Shown here: positions 10,200-21,312 of the stretch, piece by piece | How positions within the stretch are numbered: position 1 is the stretch's first letter | Layout of the letters: each line of letters begins with the position of its first letter | NCBI GenBank assembly: GCA_963575745.1 | Contig: CAUYUJ010019370.1 | Location: forward strand, 704,703-768,702 | DNA: 64,000 nucleotides | From: Prorocentrum cordatum | Lineage: Eukaryota > Sar > Dinophyceae > Prorocentrales > Prorocentraceae | Reading direction: 5' to 3' | Notes under the pieces: model-generated | The model's database searches: none | The model's input: the letters and a program-made list of their open reading frames with translations, nothing else | Told to the model about the DNA's origin: nothing | Made by a program: the position numbers and the translations under genes

Positions 10200-12334
10200 T
10201 GGGAGCTACCAGGTTAATTACTTGGTGGCCAGGCTGGGTTCGCGATGCCCTGGCCGACCCGGTTCGCGGCTACGGGCATAAGGAACAAAGGAACGGCGGA
10301 GACGACACCTCCTCTCCCTCCCTCCTCTCTCCTCTCCAGGGGCCCTCCGCTTCGCCAGGGCGGCCAGGGGCCCGGAGCAGGGGCCCAGCTGCCTTGGGTG
10401 CCTCGGCGGGAGGCCGCTCTGCCCCGGCCCAGAGGCCGCCCGGGGGGTCCCGCCGCCCGCGCGCGGCTGGTGGGTGCGCGCTGTCCGCGGGAAGCACACG
10501 CCATCCAGACGTGCTCGCGTGTCTCGCGACTGGCTGTCTTCGACAGTTTTCAGCGTGGCCCTCGCCAGGCCCTGGGACCGTCAGAGAACGAGTCGGGGGA
10601 GAAACCCGGCTCCGGGGAAAGGGTCGGGTTTTTTGCTTGGGCCGCGCATCGAACAAGTCGGGGCATGGCACAGCCTGGGACTGGTTTGCTCCGTGGCTCA
10701 GGCCGTGCCGCCGCATCCTCCCTGGGCGGGGGAGCCCGCCGCGGTCGCAGCTGGCTCCCCCTACGGGGGAAACCACCCCAGACAGGCTCGCAGTGTGCCA
10801 CAATCAGAAGGCTCGGGACTTCTGGGGGCCGCGTTGTGACAAACGAGTGGCGTCGCATGTCTGGGGTCGAACATCGATGGGGAGGAGAAGAAGAAGGAGG
10901 ATCGCACATCGAGGTTTCTGGGTGTTCCTGGGCCCTCTTGGGCCCCCTGCCTGGGCGCCGTCGTGGCCGCTTCCGCCTTGTGATTTTTAAGTCAGTTCGC
11001 AACGTTGGAACCGTCCGGGACGACTTTGAGGAGTCGCAGCGGTCAACATTTGCGACGGTGAGATTTTTTCAGCTAGCGTGTTTCTTTACGAATTCGGCTC
11101 CCAAGGGCCGTTTTCGGGCCCTGGGATCGTCCAAAAATGAACGCGGGGCGAAAAGCTTCTCCTGGGGAAGCGGTTGGGGCCGCGGATTTAATTCATTACA
11201 TATGCCGGTCGCGCCGACGACGTCGAAGAGGTAGGCTTGCAGGTTTGGGAGATTTTGGGGGGTTCCGTGGGGCGCCTCGTCGTTGCCACGTCTGGATTCG
11301 TGTCGGGATTTTGGCTAGCACGCACTTTGGAACAGGTCCGCGGAACGACCCTCGCTGTGAGAGGACAAGCGCAGGCCTCTGGCCCCGGGACCGTCAACAG
11401 AGCGGCTCGGAACGGAACGCCAGTGCTGGGGCAGCGACAGTGCCTCGGGGGTCACCGAAGGTGCCCTCGGCCCGAGGCGACCCCGGCTTTTCGCTCCATC
11501 TTGGAGCCCCTGGGGCCCCCATGGGCCTCGCGAGGGGTGCTCTGGAGGCCGTGGGGGCCAGCTGAGAAATCCTGGGGGTACCTTGGGCCGGCGGTACTTT
11601 TAGCAACACCCGAATTTAGAGGCGGCTACGGGTCTGAGGTGGGGTTTCATCCGCTGTTGAAGAAGGGGCGAGGCAGCATCGCGTTTCTTCTGGATGGGAA
11701 TGTAATGCCCACTTTGCCCCCTTGTCCCCTCCTGGTTAGTCTTGATGGTGCCCATCCAAAGCGGACCCCTCAGCTGCATGCAACCCAGGGTGGATGTAAG
11801 ACCCTGAGAGGATTTCTGCCAAACTCCACGAACTATGAACTGTGGTCCAAGACTCACGCAGAGATGCAAACATAATAAAGTACAGCGCAAAGCAACGTAT
11901 TGTGCAGAGTGCAAGCAGCCAGTGCAATAGAAGACAGAGGGTGCAATGGAAATAAACAAGCGTGGCCCACAGGAAAGATGCTGGTGCGTCTCCGCTGGTG
12001 CTATAGATGGTCCTCGGGCGCCTACGACCACCGAACAGCTACGAGACGGGCCCAAGGCAGTCTAAAAAGAGTCGGGCGTACGTGCTTTCTGCCAGAGATG
12101 TGGGTCCTTCGCCGCCAGCGTTCCAGGACACTAGTAATCCGAAGCGCGAATTCACGCATTGTATCCGTGAGAAAGGAGTGAACGCACAAGAAGGCAATCC
12201 GAAACGAATGGAATAGATGGACTTGGGCGAGCGCCCCTCTACAAATACCGGTCCCCTTCGAACAGCTTCGCACACAGCTCGAGCCGGCGAAGTATGCCTA
12301 CAGGTGCAAGGGAGCATGCAGCGCGCAATGATTC
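10200..12334. other. gene-free region with dispersed repeats
   Basis: No supported gene. Contains three pieces of the CCCTGGGACCGTC repeat family (near 10,569, 11,119 and 11,385) and a terminal-inverted-repeat element at 11,449-11,612. 11,640-12,330 is lower in GC with no recognisable structure. Confidence 0.45.
11449..11612 (-). mobile_element. short terminal-inverted-repeat element (MITE-like), copy A
   Basis: The left end (GGTCACCGAAGGTGCCCTCG...) and the right end (...CCTTGGGCCGGCGGTACTTT) are imperfect inverted repeats of about 28 bp. The inside (GGGGCCCCCATGGGCCTCG, TGCTCTGGAGGCCGTGGGGG) is the reverse complement of the inside of the element at 63,798-63,955. Two copies in opposite orientation with matching ends support a non-autonomous element. 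No target-site duplication was confirmed. Confidence 0.6.
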
Positions 12335-13260
12335 ACATTGCAGAAGTCCATCGTCGTTTTGGCATGTTGGGTACCACACCGTGTCTGAGTCTCCTCGAAT
12401 CGTTTCTGACTCACACGCGGAAGCCTTAATCCCAAGCTCAAGCTCATACAAAGTGCATGCTCGGAAAGGATCACCAGTGCAAATGACAATTGAAGTACAA
12501 ACGTGAGCTGTGCTTCTGGTAGTCATTGCCGTTGGCGCTTTGTAGACGACGGCAAAACTGAATCTCCTCAAACCTGTTCTGACTCACTAGCGATGCCCCT
12601 AACCCCACAGTCCTAAGCTCAAGCTCGTACAAAGTGTACGCGCTGAAGTAATCATCCGAGTCTCTTTCAGCCTGCCCTGACTCACTTGCGAAGTCCCGAA
12701 TCGTCAGCTCAAGCTCAAACACAACAACCCAGAGCAACCGCAATTGCCGTTCAAAACAGAAGCCGCTCAAAGCAAAAACCGCAGTGCAACAGGAAGTTAT
12801 CTTTCTGGCCATCATCGTCGTTGGCGCTCTGGGGACCAACCACCCCTGCACAGCTCAACCTCCCTCGATACACGCGAATCCCGGAATCTGAAGCTCAAGA
12901 TCGAGCGAGCCTGCGCAGAGCCAAACACATGCAATACACAAACAATTGCAGAGAAAAAAGGAATGTGTTCAATAGAAGCTGCGTTTCCTAGTCGTTATCG
13001 TCGTTGGCGTTTAGGGCACGACTCCCTCCCTGAATCTGATCAAGCCTGTCCCGACTCACACGCGAAGCCCAAAGTCCCAGGCCCAAGCTTGAACAGAGAT
13101 GCGCAAGGTAAGCAAACCTGCAGCGCAACAACAACCGCAGCTCACAAACGAGGCAGCCGTGCGAACAAAAACTGCTGGTCATCATCGTCGTCGGCGCCCC
13201 GGGCACCAGACCCTCTCTGAATCTGCTCATCTCTCGCCCGACTCACACGAGGAAGCCTGG
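12335..13260 (+). repeat. diverged ~185-bp tandem array, 5-6 units
   Basis: Each unit carries TCATCGTCGTTGGCGC, a CTGAATCTGCTCAA-like block, CTGACTCACACGCGAAG and CCCAAGCTCAAGCTC. The GACTCAC word (degenerate in the fourth unit) recurs at about 12,406, 12,577, 12,678, 12,863, 13,048 and 13,236. Later units are about 185 bp apart and the earlier ones are irregular. Units are heavily diverged and no open frame persists through them. Confidence 0.6.
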
Positions 13261-14063
13261 CAAGCCGAAGACCTGACGTACAGCTACAGATGCTCTTGCG
13301 CTGGAGCCCTCGGCGTCTCTCCGGTTGCCTCGGGGCCCAGCCGCACCACCTCGCCAGGCACCGGCACGGTGGCGGGAGACGACGACGAGATGCACGCCGG
13401 GTGCTCTCCAGTGCCAGACGGGCGGTTTCCACCGTGTCAGTGGCGTCTGGACTCGAGGCGATAGCACTCACGAGGGAGCAGGAAAGGACGCTGGACTCGG
13501 TCGCCGTTCGTCATGCCGTTGCTCTGTGCCAGGGCATGGCGACCAACCGACGGCCGAACGTGGTGGGGGGGAGGATCGGCGGAAGGTCGCGACCATATGC
13601 GCAGACGCCGCCTGGGAAAGAAAGAAACACATCACGGTGGCCCCTCCCAGTTTCGAGCTCGTCGTCCGTCGGCTTCGCCATCGTCGGGCCCTCCCTCGCC
13701 GCCTCCGACGTCGCGTTCACGAACTTGCGGCGATTCTGGGAAGGTGGCTTTGAGAATGCGGTGCGCCAGCAGTCCCCGCGGCCCTCTGCGTGTCCCTCGG
13801 TGGCCCCGCCCCAGGGGTCGGGCCAACCCGCGGGCCCTGCAGTTCAACGATGACTCGTGTGTCCTGGAAAGTCTTGAAGGGTGTTTCAGACTTGAGGCGA
13901 GGCGCGACGTCTCGAGGTTTCTCCTGGCGCCCCGACCCTGGCGCGAAGGTCGCGCCGTCCACGATTCGGAAGGACGTTCGACGCCCCATGGCACGAGGCG
14001 TCACGCCCAGCAGGCAGCAGGAAGACCAGGGGTGCTGCGAGGGCGGGCATGGTTACGCCCTTC

Positions 14064-14184
14064 GGAGGAGGAGGAGGAGGAGGAGGAGGAGGAAGAGGGG
14101 GAGGAGGGGGAGGAGGGGGAGGAGGAGGAGGAGGAGGAGGAGGAGGAGGAGGAGGAGGAGGAGGAGGAGGAGGAGGAGGAGGAG
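14064..14184 (+). repeat. (GAG/GGA)n microsatellite
   Basis: About 120 bp of GAG triplets with GGG interruptions. It produces poly-Glu and poly-Gly frames that I reject as protein. It lies just upstream of the decayed gene at 14,402. Confidence 0.9.
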
Positions 14185-14401
14185 CGGCTGCAGGTGTCGC
14201 GCGGCACATGCAGCTTGCGCAGGCGGGGGACGCGTGGTGGAGGAGGGGGGCACGGACAGCCCAACATGTTCACAGCAGGTGCACGGTCGCAAAGCAGTGC
14301 GTGTCGTGCCTGTCCGCGCTCGCACGTCGCAGAACGGTTATCAGTCACATCGCAGCCGCATGCAGACACGGGAGGCGAATCGCGCTTGTGTCGATTGGTA
14401 A

Positions 14402-15319
14402 CTACCCCATTGTTCTGCCGCAGCATTTTGCGTGTCCAGATCGGAAGCGTGCCGCGGACATCGCGGACCTCCCGACCCTCCCGGAACGTCTAGCGGCAGC
14501 GCATTTCCCGCGGCCCCCGCCGCGTGTCGTCGCGGCTGCAGACGCCGCCAATCGGCGCCGCGAAGCACGGTCGAGCCGTCGCGCGAGCAGGTCGCCAGAG
14601 GTGCCCGCGGCGCAGCGTCGTCGACGGCGGGCGAAGGGCAAGGCAGACAGAGTGGATCGGGGAAGAGGGCCACGAGATCGTGGATACCTTCGAGCTCGAC
14701 GGCGACCTGTTCGACGCGCAGACGACGCGGCCGTGCTTCTCTGTGGCGGTGAAGTCCATTCCCAGCATCGCACTGCGCCAGGGACAGATGGAGGCAATCG
14801 AGACGGAGACGTTCACTATGTCAGCGGGGGCAGGCGGCGGCGAAGGCCTGGGCCCGCACCGAGGCCTTGACCAGAGCAGCGGAGGGGCACCGAGCGCCGC
14901 CCCCCAAGGCCGAAGCGGAGAAGCAGATCACGGACGCGGGCGCGATCTGCGCGGGCGCGCGCGAGGGACTGGCGGCTGGGACGGCAGCCGTTAGAGCCAA
15001 CCAGCAGCAATTCGAGGAGTTAGACGAGCAGCAGTGCGCACGCTCGCTGCGAACGAAATCGGAGAGGTTGCCCCGATGGCGAAGTTGACCGACTGCCACG
15101 AGAAGAGCAAGTTGAAGCAATGTGTTTGCCTTCAGAAACTGGCTCAACATGGCGCCGGTTCTCGCGTCGTTGACCCAGATCGGGGCCGACCACAAGCATG
15201 GGGCGGCCCCCGCGGGCCACATGAAGAGCCTGATCCACATGGGGCTGCAGGATCTCGAACATATGATGGCAGAGCGAAAGAGACTCCAGTCGAGAAGACA
15301 CGGAGACATGAGCTATTAG
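14402..15319 (+). pseudogene. decayed coiled-coil-rich protein gene with several frameshifts
   Basis: Protein-like sequence hops between frames. 14,402-14,655 reads LPERLAAAHFPRPPPRVVAA; about 14,650-14,840 reads EEGHEIVDTFELDGDLFDAQ and RQGQMEAIETETF; 14,825-15,050 reads KAWARTEALTRAAEGHR, EAEKQITDAGAICAGAREGL and ANQQQFEELDEQQCA; 15,034-15,125 reads TLAANEIGEVAPMAKLTDCH; and 15,122-15,319 reads MAPVLASLTQIGADHKHG and LIHMGLQDLEHMMAERKRLQ before a TAG stop. Four one- or two-base shifts separate the pieces. The helical, Ala/Glu/Gln-rich composition resembles dinoflagellate retroelement or retrocopy debris, which is inference. The 5' end is not defined. Confidence 0.5.
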
Positions 15320-17820
15320 TGAGAAGCTTGAGCCAGGCCGCCTGCTAGCTTATCCTCGAGCCCCCTACTCGTTCCCCTCTCGAGACTCCGCCCTCTGAGC
15401 CTTCTCTCCTCCTTATTCAACCCCCAAGCAAGGCCAGCCAAAGCGACCAGGTTTTTTGACCCGCTCCCCCGCATTATATTGGAGCTGCCGCTCACGTCTG
15501 CTTCGTTTCGTAGGGGCCAGGTGGTGGTAGGAGAGCCCAGAGTTTGCCGTCCAGCGAGCGAAGGCCCTGCGGAACGGAACCTCACGAAGATTTCAGTTGC
15601 TTCGATGGGTCCCAGTGGGGCCCCCCAGACCCGAGGAGCCCACGATTAAAGCAGTGATCAGGAGGGGCCGTGAGCAGGTGGTTGGTGGAGCCCCGCGGTC
15701 CTTTTGGAGTTTTCTGCGCAGCGAAGCGGTGCTAATCTGAGTGCCAGTCTGTGCCTTTTGGGTGCGCCTCGACAGCGGCAGGGCTCTTCCTTGCTGTGAG
15801 TCGCGAAAGTGTAAGACCACGCATCGCAAACTGACGTTCGGGTGTAGCCCGATCCTTGGGGCGGCTGCCAGATGGGATTCCTTGCCGAACCCGTATCGTA
15901 TTGTCATGATATCATCATTACCATCATCATCATCAGCAGCAGCATCATCATCATCGCCACCATCACCAATACCATCCTCATCATCAATATAGTGAGCACC
16001 TTTATCATCAGCAACATCATCAGCATCATCGTCATCGTCATGACCATCCCTGAAATATGGGGCGAAACGCTCCCGACGCTCGCGGCAGTGTTGGGACATC
16101 GCTGCCATCATCACCACCAGCATAACCACCATTATTACCATTTCCTTCACCTTAATAATCATAATCACCCTCCTCGTCTCCATCCTCGTCCTCGTTCTCC
16201 TCGTATTCCTCGTCATCCTCGTCCTCCTCCTCCTCCTCCTCTTTCCTCCTTCTCCTCCTTCTGCCCTTCCTCACCCTCCTTCTACTCGCCCCCCCCCCTC
16301 GTCCTCCTCCTCCTCCTGTTCCTTTTTCTCCTCCTCATCATCATCCTCCTCTGCCTCTTCTTCTTACTCCCCCACCCGCACCCACCCTCCAGGCGCAGTT
16401 CCTCGGCCTTTTCACCAGCTTGTTATCCTTTCACTTTTTCAAGTTATGGGCGTGGCCGAAGTGGCTGTCGCCGTCCACAGGAAATACCGCAGCTGTGGTT
16501 GGTTGTTGAAAGTGGCGCAGAGTAATATCGTTGACTGCGGTTGCGGATGGTGTTGATGAGGTTTGCTTTTCGGAGGTCGTCGGGTTCGTCGCGTGCGTGC
16601 GTCACTGGCATGGGGTAGCGATCCAGGCGGTGGATTCAGCCCCGGAGGGAAGAGAAGGGCGCTGCTCGGCTGCGGTGGGAGTCTGGGGGACCTCCGCTGC
16701 CCGTGGTTAGATGCAGGCTGGGGGTCTTTCTCGTTCGGGTCTGGGAGGGGCGGGGGGCGGTGGTCGTCTTGGTCGCTGCCAGGGATGCCGCACAGCCGTG
16801 CGGAGCTCCACACCGCCAACGTTGGAGTGCTAGCCGCTGGCTTGTCGGGGCTGTGAGGGTGCCCCAGCGGGCCAGTGTGGCCAGCCGTGGTGCAGTCTGT
16901 GGCGTATCAGCGAACATCACACTTGCCAGGTAGGGCTGCTGTCAGGAGTCGGGCGGGGCGTCGTCAACTGGGAGCTCGTCCAGGTCCCTGAAGGCTGGGG
17001 CGGGGTCGCCGTCGTGCAGGGTCTGGGCGTCGTGGCCGCGCGTGTGGCCGTGGCGTCGTGGCCGCCGTGGGGGCCGCCGGTGGCCATCGAGGTGGCCATC
17101 GTGGCTGTCGGGGTGGCCGTCGAGGTGGCCGTAGGAACCCAGACAGGACACGTCCGCGAGGTGCACCCTCCGCGGCAGGGTAAGAAATGTTCGTCTGGGG
17201 ATGGGCCGTGAGAGTCGTGGTCGTCGGAAAACGGTCATCGGCAAAGCGCACTTGCCAGAGAAGGGGTGGGGCGTCCGCCACCGCGCCCTCCGGTTCGGCA
17301 TGGCCTCCTGGCCGCTGGACTGCGCCACCAGACCCCTGACGCCGTGCTCTTTTCGCAGCGTGGTCTCCTAGCCTATTGAGAGTATCGCCAGACCCCTGCC
17401 ATTGTGATTGTGTCGCAGCGTGGACCCTTAGAGGCTTGGACGCCTTTCCTGGGACTGATTGTTCACCGCTAGCCGTTGTTTCAGGGTCTTGGGGCTTGAC
17501 GAGGGCCCCGAGAGAGCAAACATGGAACAAAAAGCGCGATCTTGTTCCTTTCGGTTCGTTGGGTGTCTTGGTCGTGTTCGTTCGTTCGCTACTCCTCGCC
17601 GCGCCACCGCGCCACCCGTCTCGAGACTGGGGGAGGCAACAAGATACCGATGCCGCTACTTCCCGGACCTCTCTCGCGGGGTGCGTTCTGACAAGACATT
17701 CGAGGCGAGTCCCGTCGTGGCGACGAGGGCAGCCCAGAAGTTCCAGAGTGGCGAACACGAGGGAAGGTAATTATATCGGTACCTCTTCCTCCTCTGAGGA
17801 GCGGCCTCTGGGCCGATGGA
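15320..17820. other. gene-free region with microsatellites
   Basis: No supported gene. Contains a CAT/ATC microsatellite (15,904-16,040), a pyrimidine tract (16,195-16,385), a degenerate GTGGCCGTCGAG-type 12-bp repeat (about 17,030-17,135, Val/Ala-rich in one frame) and a ~70-bp duplication at about 17,320-17,435 (CCAGACCCCTG ... CGCAGCGTGG twice). Confidence 0.45.
15904..16040 (+). repeat. (CAT/ATC)n microsatellite
   Basis: Runs of ATC/CAT triplets with CAG interruptions. The same type recurs at 24,535-24,770, 25,585-25,690, 40,820-40,995 and 41,190-41,400. Confidence 0.9.
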
Positions 17821-18076
17821 CCCTGAGATCCGGGCGTTGCAGTCTTTCCACACTGGACGTTTTCGCCCCGGTCAGGTGCCCCAAGGCCATCACAGATGGA
17901 TCCGACTCGAAACATGGGACAGAAACATGAGGTCTAGGGCTCTAGTCGCGACTAGAGCCCTGGACCTCATTTGTCTGTCCCATGTTTCGAGTCGGATCCA
18001 TCTGTGATGGCCTTGGGGCACCTGACCAGGGCGAAAACGTCCAGTGTGGAAAGACTGCAACGCCCGGATCTCAGGG
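17821..18076. repeat. near-perfect 256-bp palindrome, no spacer
   Basis: Bases 17,821-17,948 and 17,949-18,076 are reverse complements with only a few mismatches. The exact centre is TCTAGTCG|CGACTAGA and the ends are CCCTGAGATCCGGGCG and CGCCCGGATCTCAGGG. Homology stops sharply at both ends. There is no coding content. It could form a cruciform in DNA or a long hairpin in RNA. Confidence 0.9.
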
Positions 18077-18278
18077 GCTACCAGAGCTATCCAGGACACT
18101 CTGAGGTGGCCGCGGCGCCGGATGCATCCTCCAGAACCGCTGAGTCTCAGAGAGCCCCGATTCATGTCCTTGTTATATGTTATCCTTGTCCTGGTTTCGT
18201 CTTACGTTTGTTTGCTCGCTCCTTACCGCCGCTGCCGCCGTCCCCCTCGGCCCCTTCATTAGATGTTTGTTGTGGAGC

Positions 18279-18611
18279 CCTTCCTGGGGTCCACCCAACG
18301 GATCTGCTTCGACTCCGGTTCGACTCAAGGTCGACTCAGGTTCGACCAAGGTTCGACTCAAGTTCGACTCGAGTCGGCGAACGATCGACGCAGCTTCGAA
18401 TCACTGGAGGAGCGAGTGGCTCCAGGAAGGCCACCAGAATGAGCGTCTGACGGGGCCGAGGGGGGAGGAGGCGAAGCTGCGTCGAACGCCCGTCGACTCG
18501 AGTCGAGCTTGGGTCGAGCCTGAGTCGAGCCTGAGTCGAACCTGAGTCGACCTGGAGTCGAAGTGGAGTCGAACTGGGGTCGAGTAGATCCGCTGGGTGG
18601 GCCCCAGGAAG
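18279..18611. repeat. foldback element built of GTCGA-type ~11-bp repeats
   Basis: The left arm (18,279 to about 18,400) starts TTCCTGGGGTCCACCCAACG. The right arm (about 18,466-18,611) ends with its complement, CGCTGGGTGGGCCCCAGGAA. Inside both arms TTCGACTC or GAGTCGA recurs every ~11 bp, and the inner edges match again (GACGCAGCTTCG against CGAAGCTGCGTC). About 65 bp of unrelated sequence forms the loop. Confidence 0.8.
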
Positions 18612-18944
18612 GACCCCAAAGCGACCCCCCTTCGGCCCCTCTGGAGGCGCAGCGGCTGCACCGCTCCCGGGACGGGCGCGGCGGCTACCGGCGGGTGGGC
18701 ACGTGCCCCACTGCGGGGGCGCTCGCGGGCAGCCGCCTGCCCTGCCCGCAGCCTCCCCCCGGGGGCCCCCTTCCCCCCGGAGTTGTGGAGGACGGTCGAG
18801 GGAGAGGAGGCATGTTGCCAAATACTTGCCAGATGTCTAAAGCATGTGCTCGACATGTCTCGAGCATGTAAAAGCATGTTCAGAACATGTTTCGAACATG
18901 CTTCCGAACACATCTTAAACTCAACGATAGGACTGTTAGGGTGT

Positions 18945-19103
18945 CTGATAGGCCTGTTTGCCACCACCACCACCACAATAAGTTGGAGGGGAAGGGTGTC
19001 CTCCTCCTCCTCCACCTCCTCCTGCTCCTCCTCCCCCTCCTCGTCCTCCTCCTCCTTCCCCCCTCCAACTTATGGTAGTGGTGGTGGAAGACAGGCCCAT
19101 CAG
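18945..19103. repeat. foldback element around a pyrimidine tract
   Basis: The left arm carries CTGATAGGCCTGTTTGCCAC and AATAAGTTGGAGGGGAAGG. The right arm carries the complements CTCCAACTTATGGTAGTGG and AAGACAGGCCCATCAG. Arms are about 50 bp and imperfect; the interior is CTC/TCC repeat. Confidence 0.75.
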
Positions 19104-19769
19104 TGTCCACTGCCGTGGCATCCACCACCCCAGAGGGCGGGGGCCCGGGCCCATGGGACCACGGGATACCTGGGCAGCCTCGGACAGGTCCCCGTCCCAT
19201 GGCCGGCACCACCGCAGCTCGACGCCGGTGTCAAGGATTCCCGGAGTTCCCGGGGGCGCACGCCCAGGACTGCCATCGCCTTGGGCCTGTCAAGAAGCGT
19301 TCGGATAGGGACGAGTTCGAAGCTGGTTGTGCCTCGCAGGGCTCACTTCGACTCCGCCGACTCGATTCGAATAGATGTCGACCGATTCCGATTCGATTCG
19401 ATCTCGGTTTCCGATCTCGACTGAGGTCGGTCTCTCAACGGAGGCTTTACATGCCTGCCGATTTGCGCCTATTCGATTTGTCCCGACCAGGCTGCCGACA
19501 TCCGCCGACCAGATTATTTTCGATCGCAGATCCGACTTATCGATTCGATTCTGGGCTCTCCTGCTTTTTCGCTTCAAACTTGCCTACCTCTTTCTTGTAC
19601 GTATATACATCATGTAGGATGACGATTAATAAATGACCAGGGGTCGTGTTGTGTCTGCGGCACCCCGGAGGAAGAATAGAAAAGACTGGCCGCGGGCTTG
19701 GACGCTTTTTTGGGTGATCGTTCCCCCCCTGTCGTCCTCGGGCGCTCGCCCGGACATCCGTCGACGTGG

Positions 19770-20400
19770 ATTGTGTATTTGACGTGACATGTGAATCAAG
19801 CGTCAAATTAGCATGAGACGTGATGTCGGAAGCCGACGTGGAACGAGTATTTGACGTTAAAGTTTGAAGCCGACGTAGAATTTGTATTTGACGTAGAATA
19901 TGAAGTCGACGTCGAATGATTATTGAACGAAAATTTGACGACGTCACATGAGTATTCGATGCAAGATTCGAAGCCACGTGTAATATATATATATATATAT
20001 AAATATACATATAGATTGCATCGTCCTCCTCCCTTTGAGAAATCAGATGGACATCAAAGAAACTGTGTCCTCAGTTGTTCCCCCTACCTATTATTTGTCG
20101 CCATCCTGCATGACATACATACATACATACATACGTACAGACAGACAGACAGAAAGACAGACAGACAGATAAATATGCATAGTGCATACATGCATACATC
20201 CAATCATGCACGCATGCACACATTCACACATGCATACATGTATACATGCATGCATGCACACAAACATACGTGTAGACATATAGACATACAAACCGTTGAA
20301 ATCTTCATACGTACACACATTCACTCATACATACATGTATACATACATGCATGCATGCATGTGCACATGTGTATCACAACTAAGAATATGCATTTAGTAC
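19770..20400 (+). repeat. degenerate TTGACGT repeats, TA run and ACAT/CAGA tetranucleotides
   Basis: 19,770-19,980 repeats GTATTTGACGT and GAAGCCGACGT words at about 22-bp spacing. 19,981-20,003 is (TA)n. 20,108-20,175 is ACAT then CAGA tetranucleotide repeat, followed by degenerate CATACATG repeats to about 20,370. No coding sequence. Confidence 0.7.
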
Positions 20401-20534
20401 AAACAAGAAAAACGAGTATGCCATTTATCCGTAAGGGCTTCGCCCCCTGCCGCCGGCTCCCTCTCTCGGAGAATGGGAGATGCAAAAGCGAAATCATGAG
20501 GTCTGGGCGCCGCCGTGAAGCAGTGTCGGGACCT

Positions 20535-21312
20535 GTTTGTTTTTCGACCTTGACCCGACGGATCTGCGTGAGGGGTGCCGCCGAATTTCAGAAATGTGGC
20601 AAATCCCCTGTGGTTGTGGACCTTGACCCGACGGATCTGCGTGAGGGGTGCCGCCGATGTTTTCAGAAATGTGGCAAATCCCTTGTGTTTATGTACCCTG
20701 ACCCTGCCGATCTGCGTGAGGGGTGCCGCCGAATTTGAGAAATGTGGCAAATCCTTTGTGTTTTTGAACCCTGACCCGACGGATCTGCGTGAGGGGTGCC
20801 GCTGAAATTCAGAAATGTGGCAAATCCCTTGTGCTTTTTGGACCCTGACCCCGCCGATCTGCGTGTGGGGTGCCGCCGAATTTGAGTAATGTGGCAAATC
20901 CTTTGTGTTTTTTTCACCCTGACCCCGACGGATCTGCGTGAGGGGTGCCGCCGAATTTGAGAAATGTGGCAAATCGTTTTGTGTTTATGTACCCTGACCC
21001 CGACGATCTGCGTGAGGGGTGCCGCCGAATTTGAGAAATGTGGCATATCCTTTGTGTTTTTGCACCCTGACCCCGCCGATCTGCGTGAGGGGTGCCACCG
21101 AATGTCAGAAATGTGGCAAATCCGTTGTGTTTTTTGACCCTCACCCTGCTGATCTGCGTGAGGAGTGCCACCGAGTGTCAGAAATGTTGCAAACCCGTTG
21201 TGTTTTTGGACCCTGACCCCGCCGACCTGCGTGAGGGGTGCCGCCGAATTTGAGAAATGTGGCAAATCGTATGTGTTTGTGCACCCTGACCCCGCCGATC
21301 TGCGTGAGGGGT
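20535..21312 (+). repeat. ~74-bp minisatellite, 11 copies
   Basis: The word GATCTGCGTGAGGGGTGCCG (GACCTGCG in one unit) recurs at 20,561, 20,633, 20,709, 20,782, 20,856, 20,931, 21,005, 21,079, 21,151, 21,224 and 21,297, so spacing is 72-76 bp. The rest of each unit is GAATTTGAGAAATGTGGCAA then TCCTTTGTGTTTTT and ACCCTGACCCCG. Since 74 is not a multiple of 3, the three frames cycle. Several frames stay open for hundreds of bases on both strands, but no fixed protein repeat is encoded. Confidence 0.92.

Noticed and set aside
16930-17215. Val/Ala/Glu repeat protein (VAIEVAIVAVGVAVEVAVG)
   Set aside because: Comes from a degenerate 12-bp DNA repeat; no coding signal outside it.
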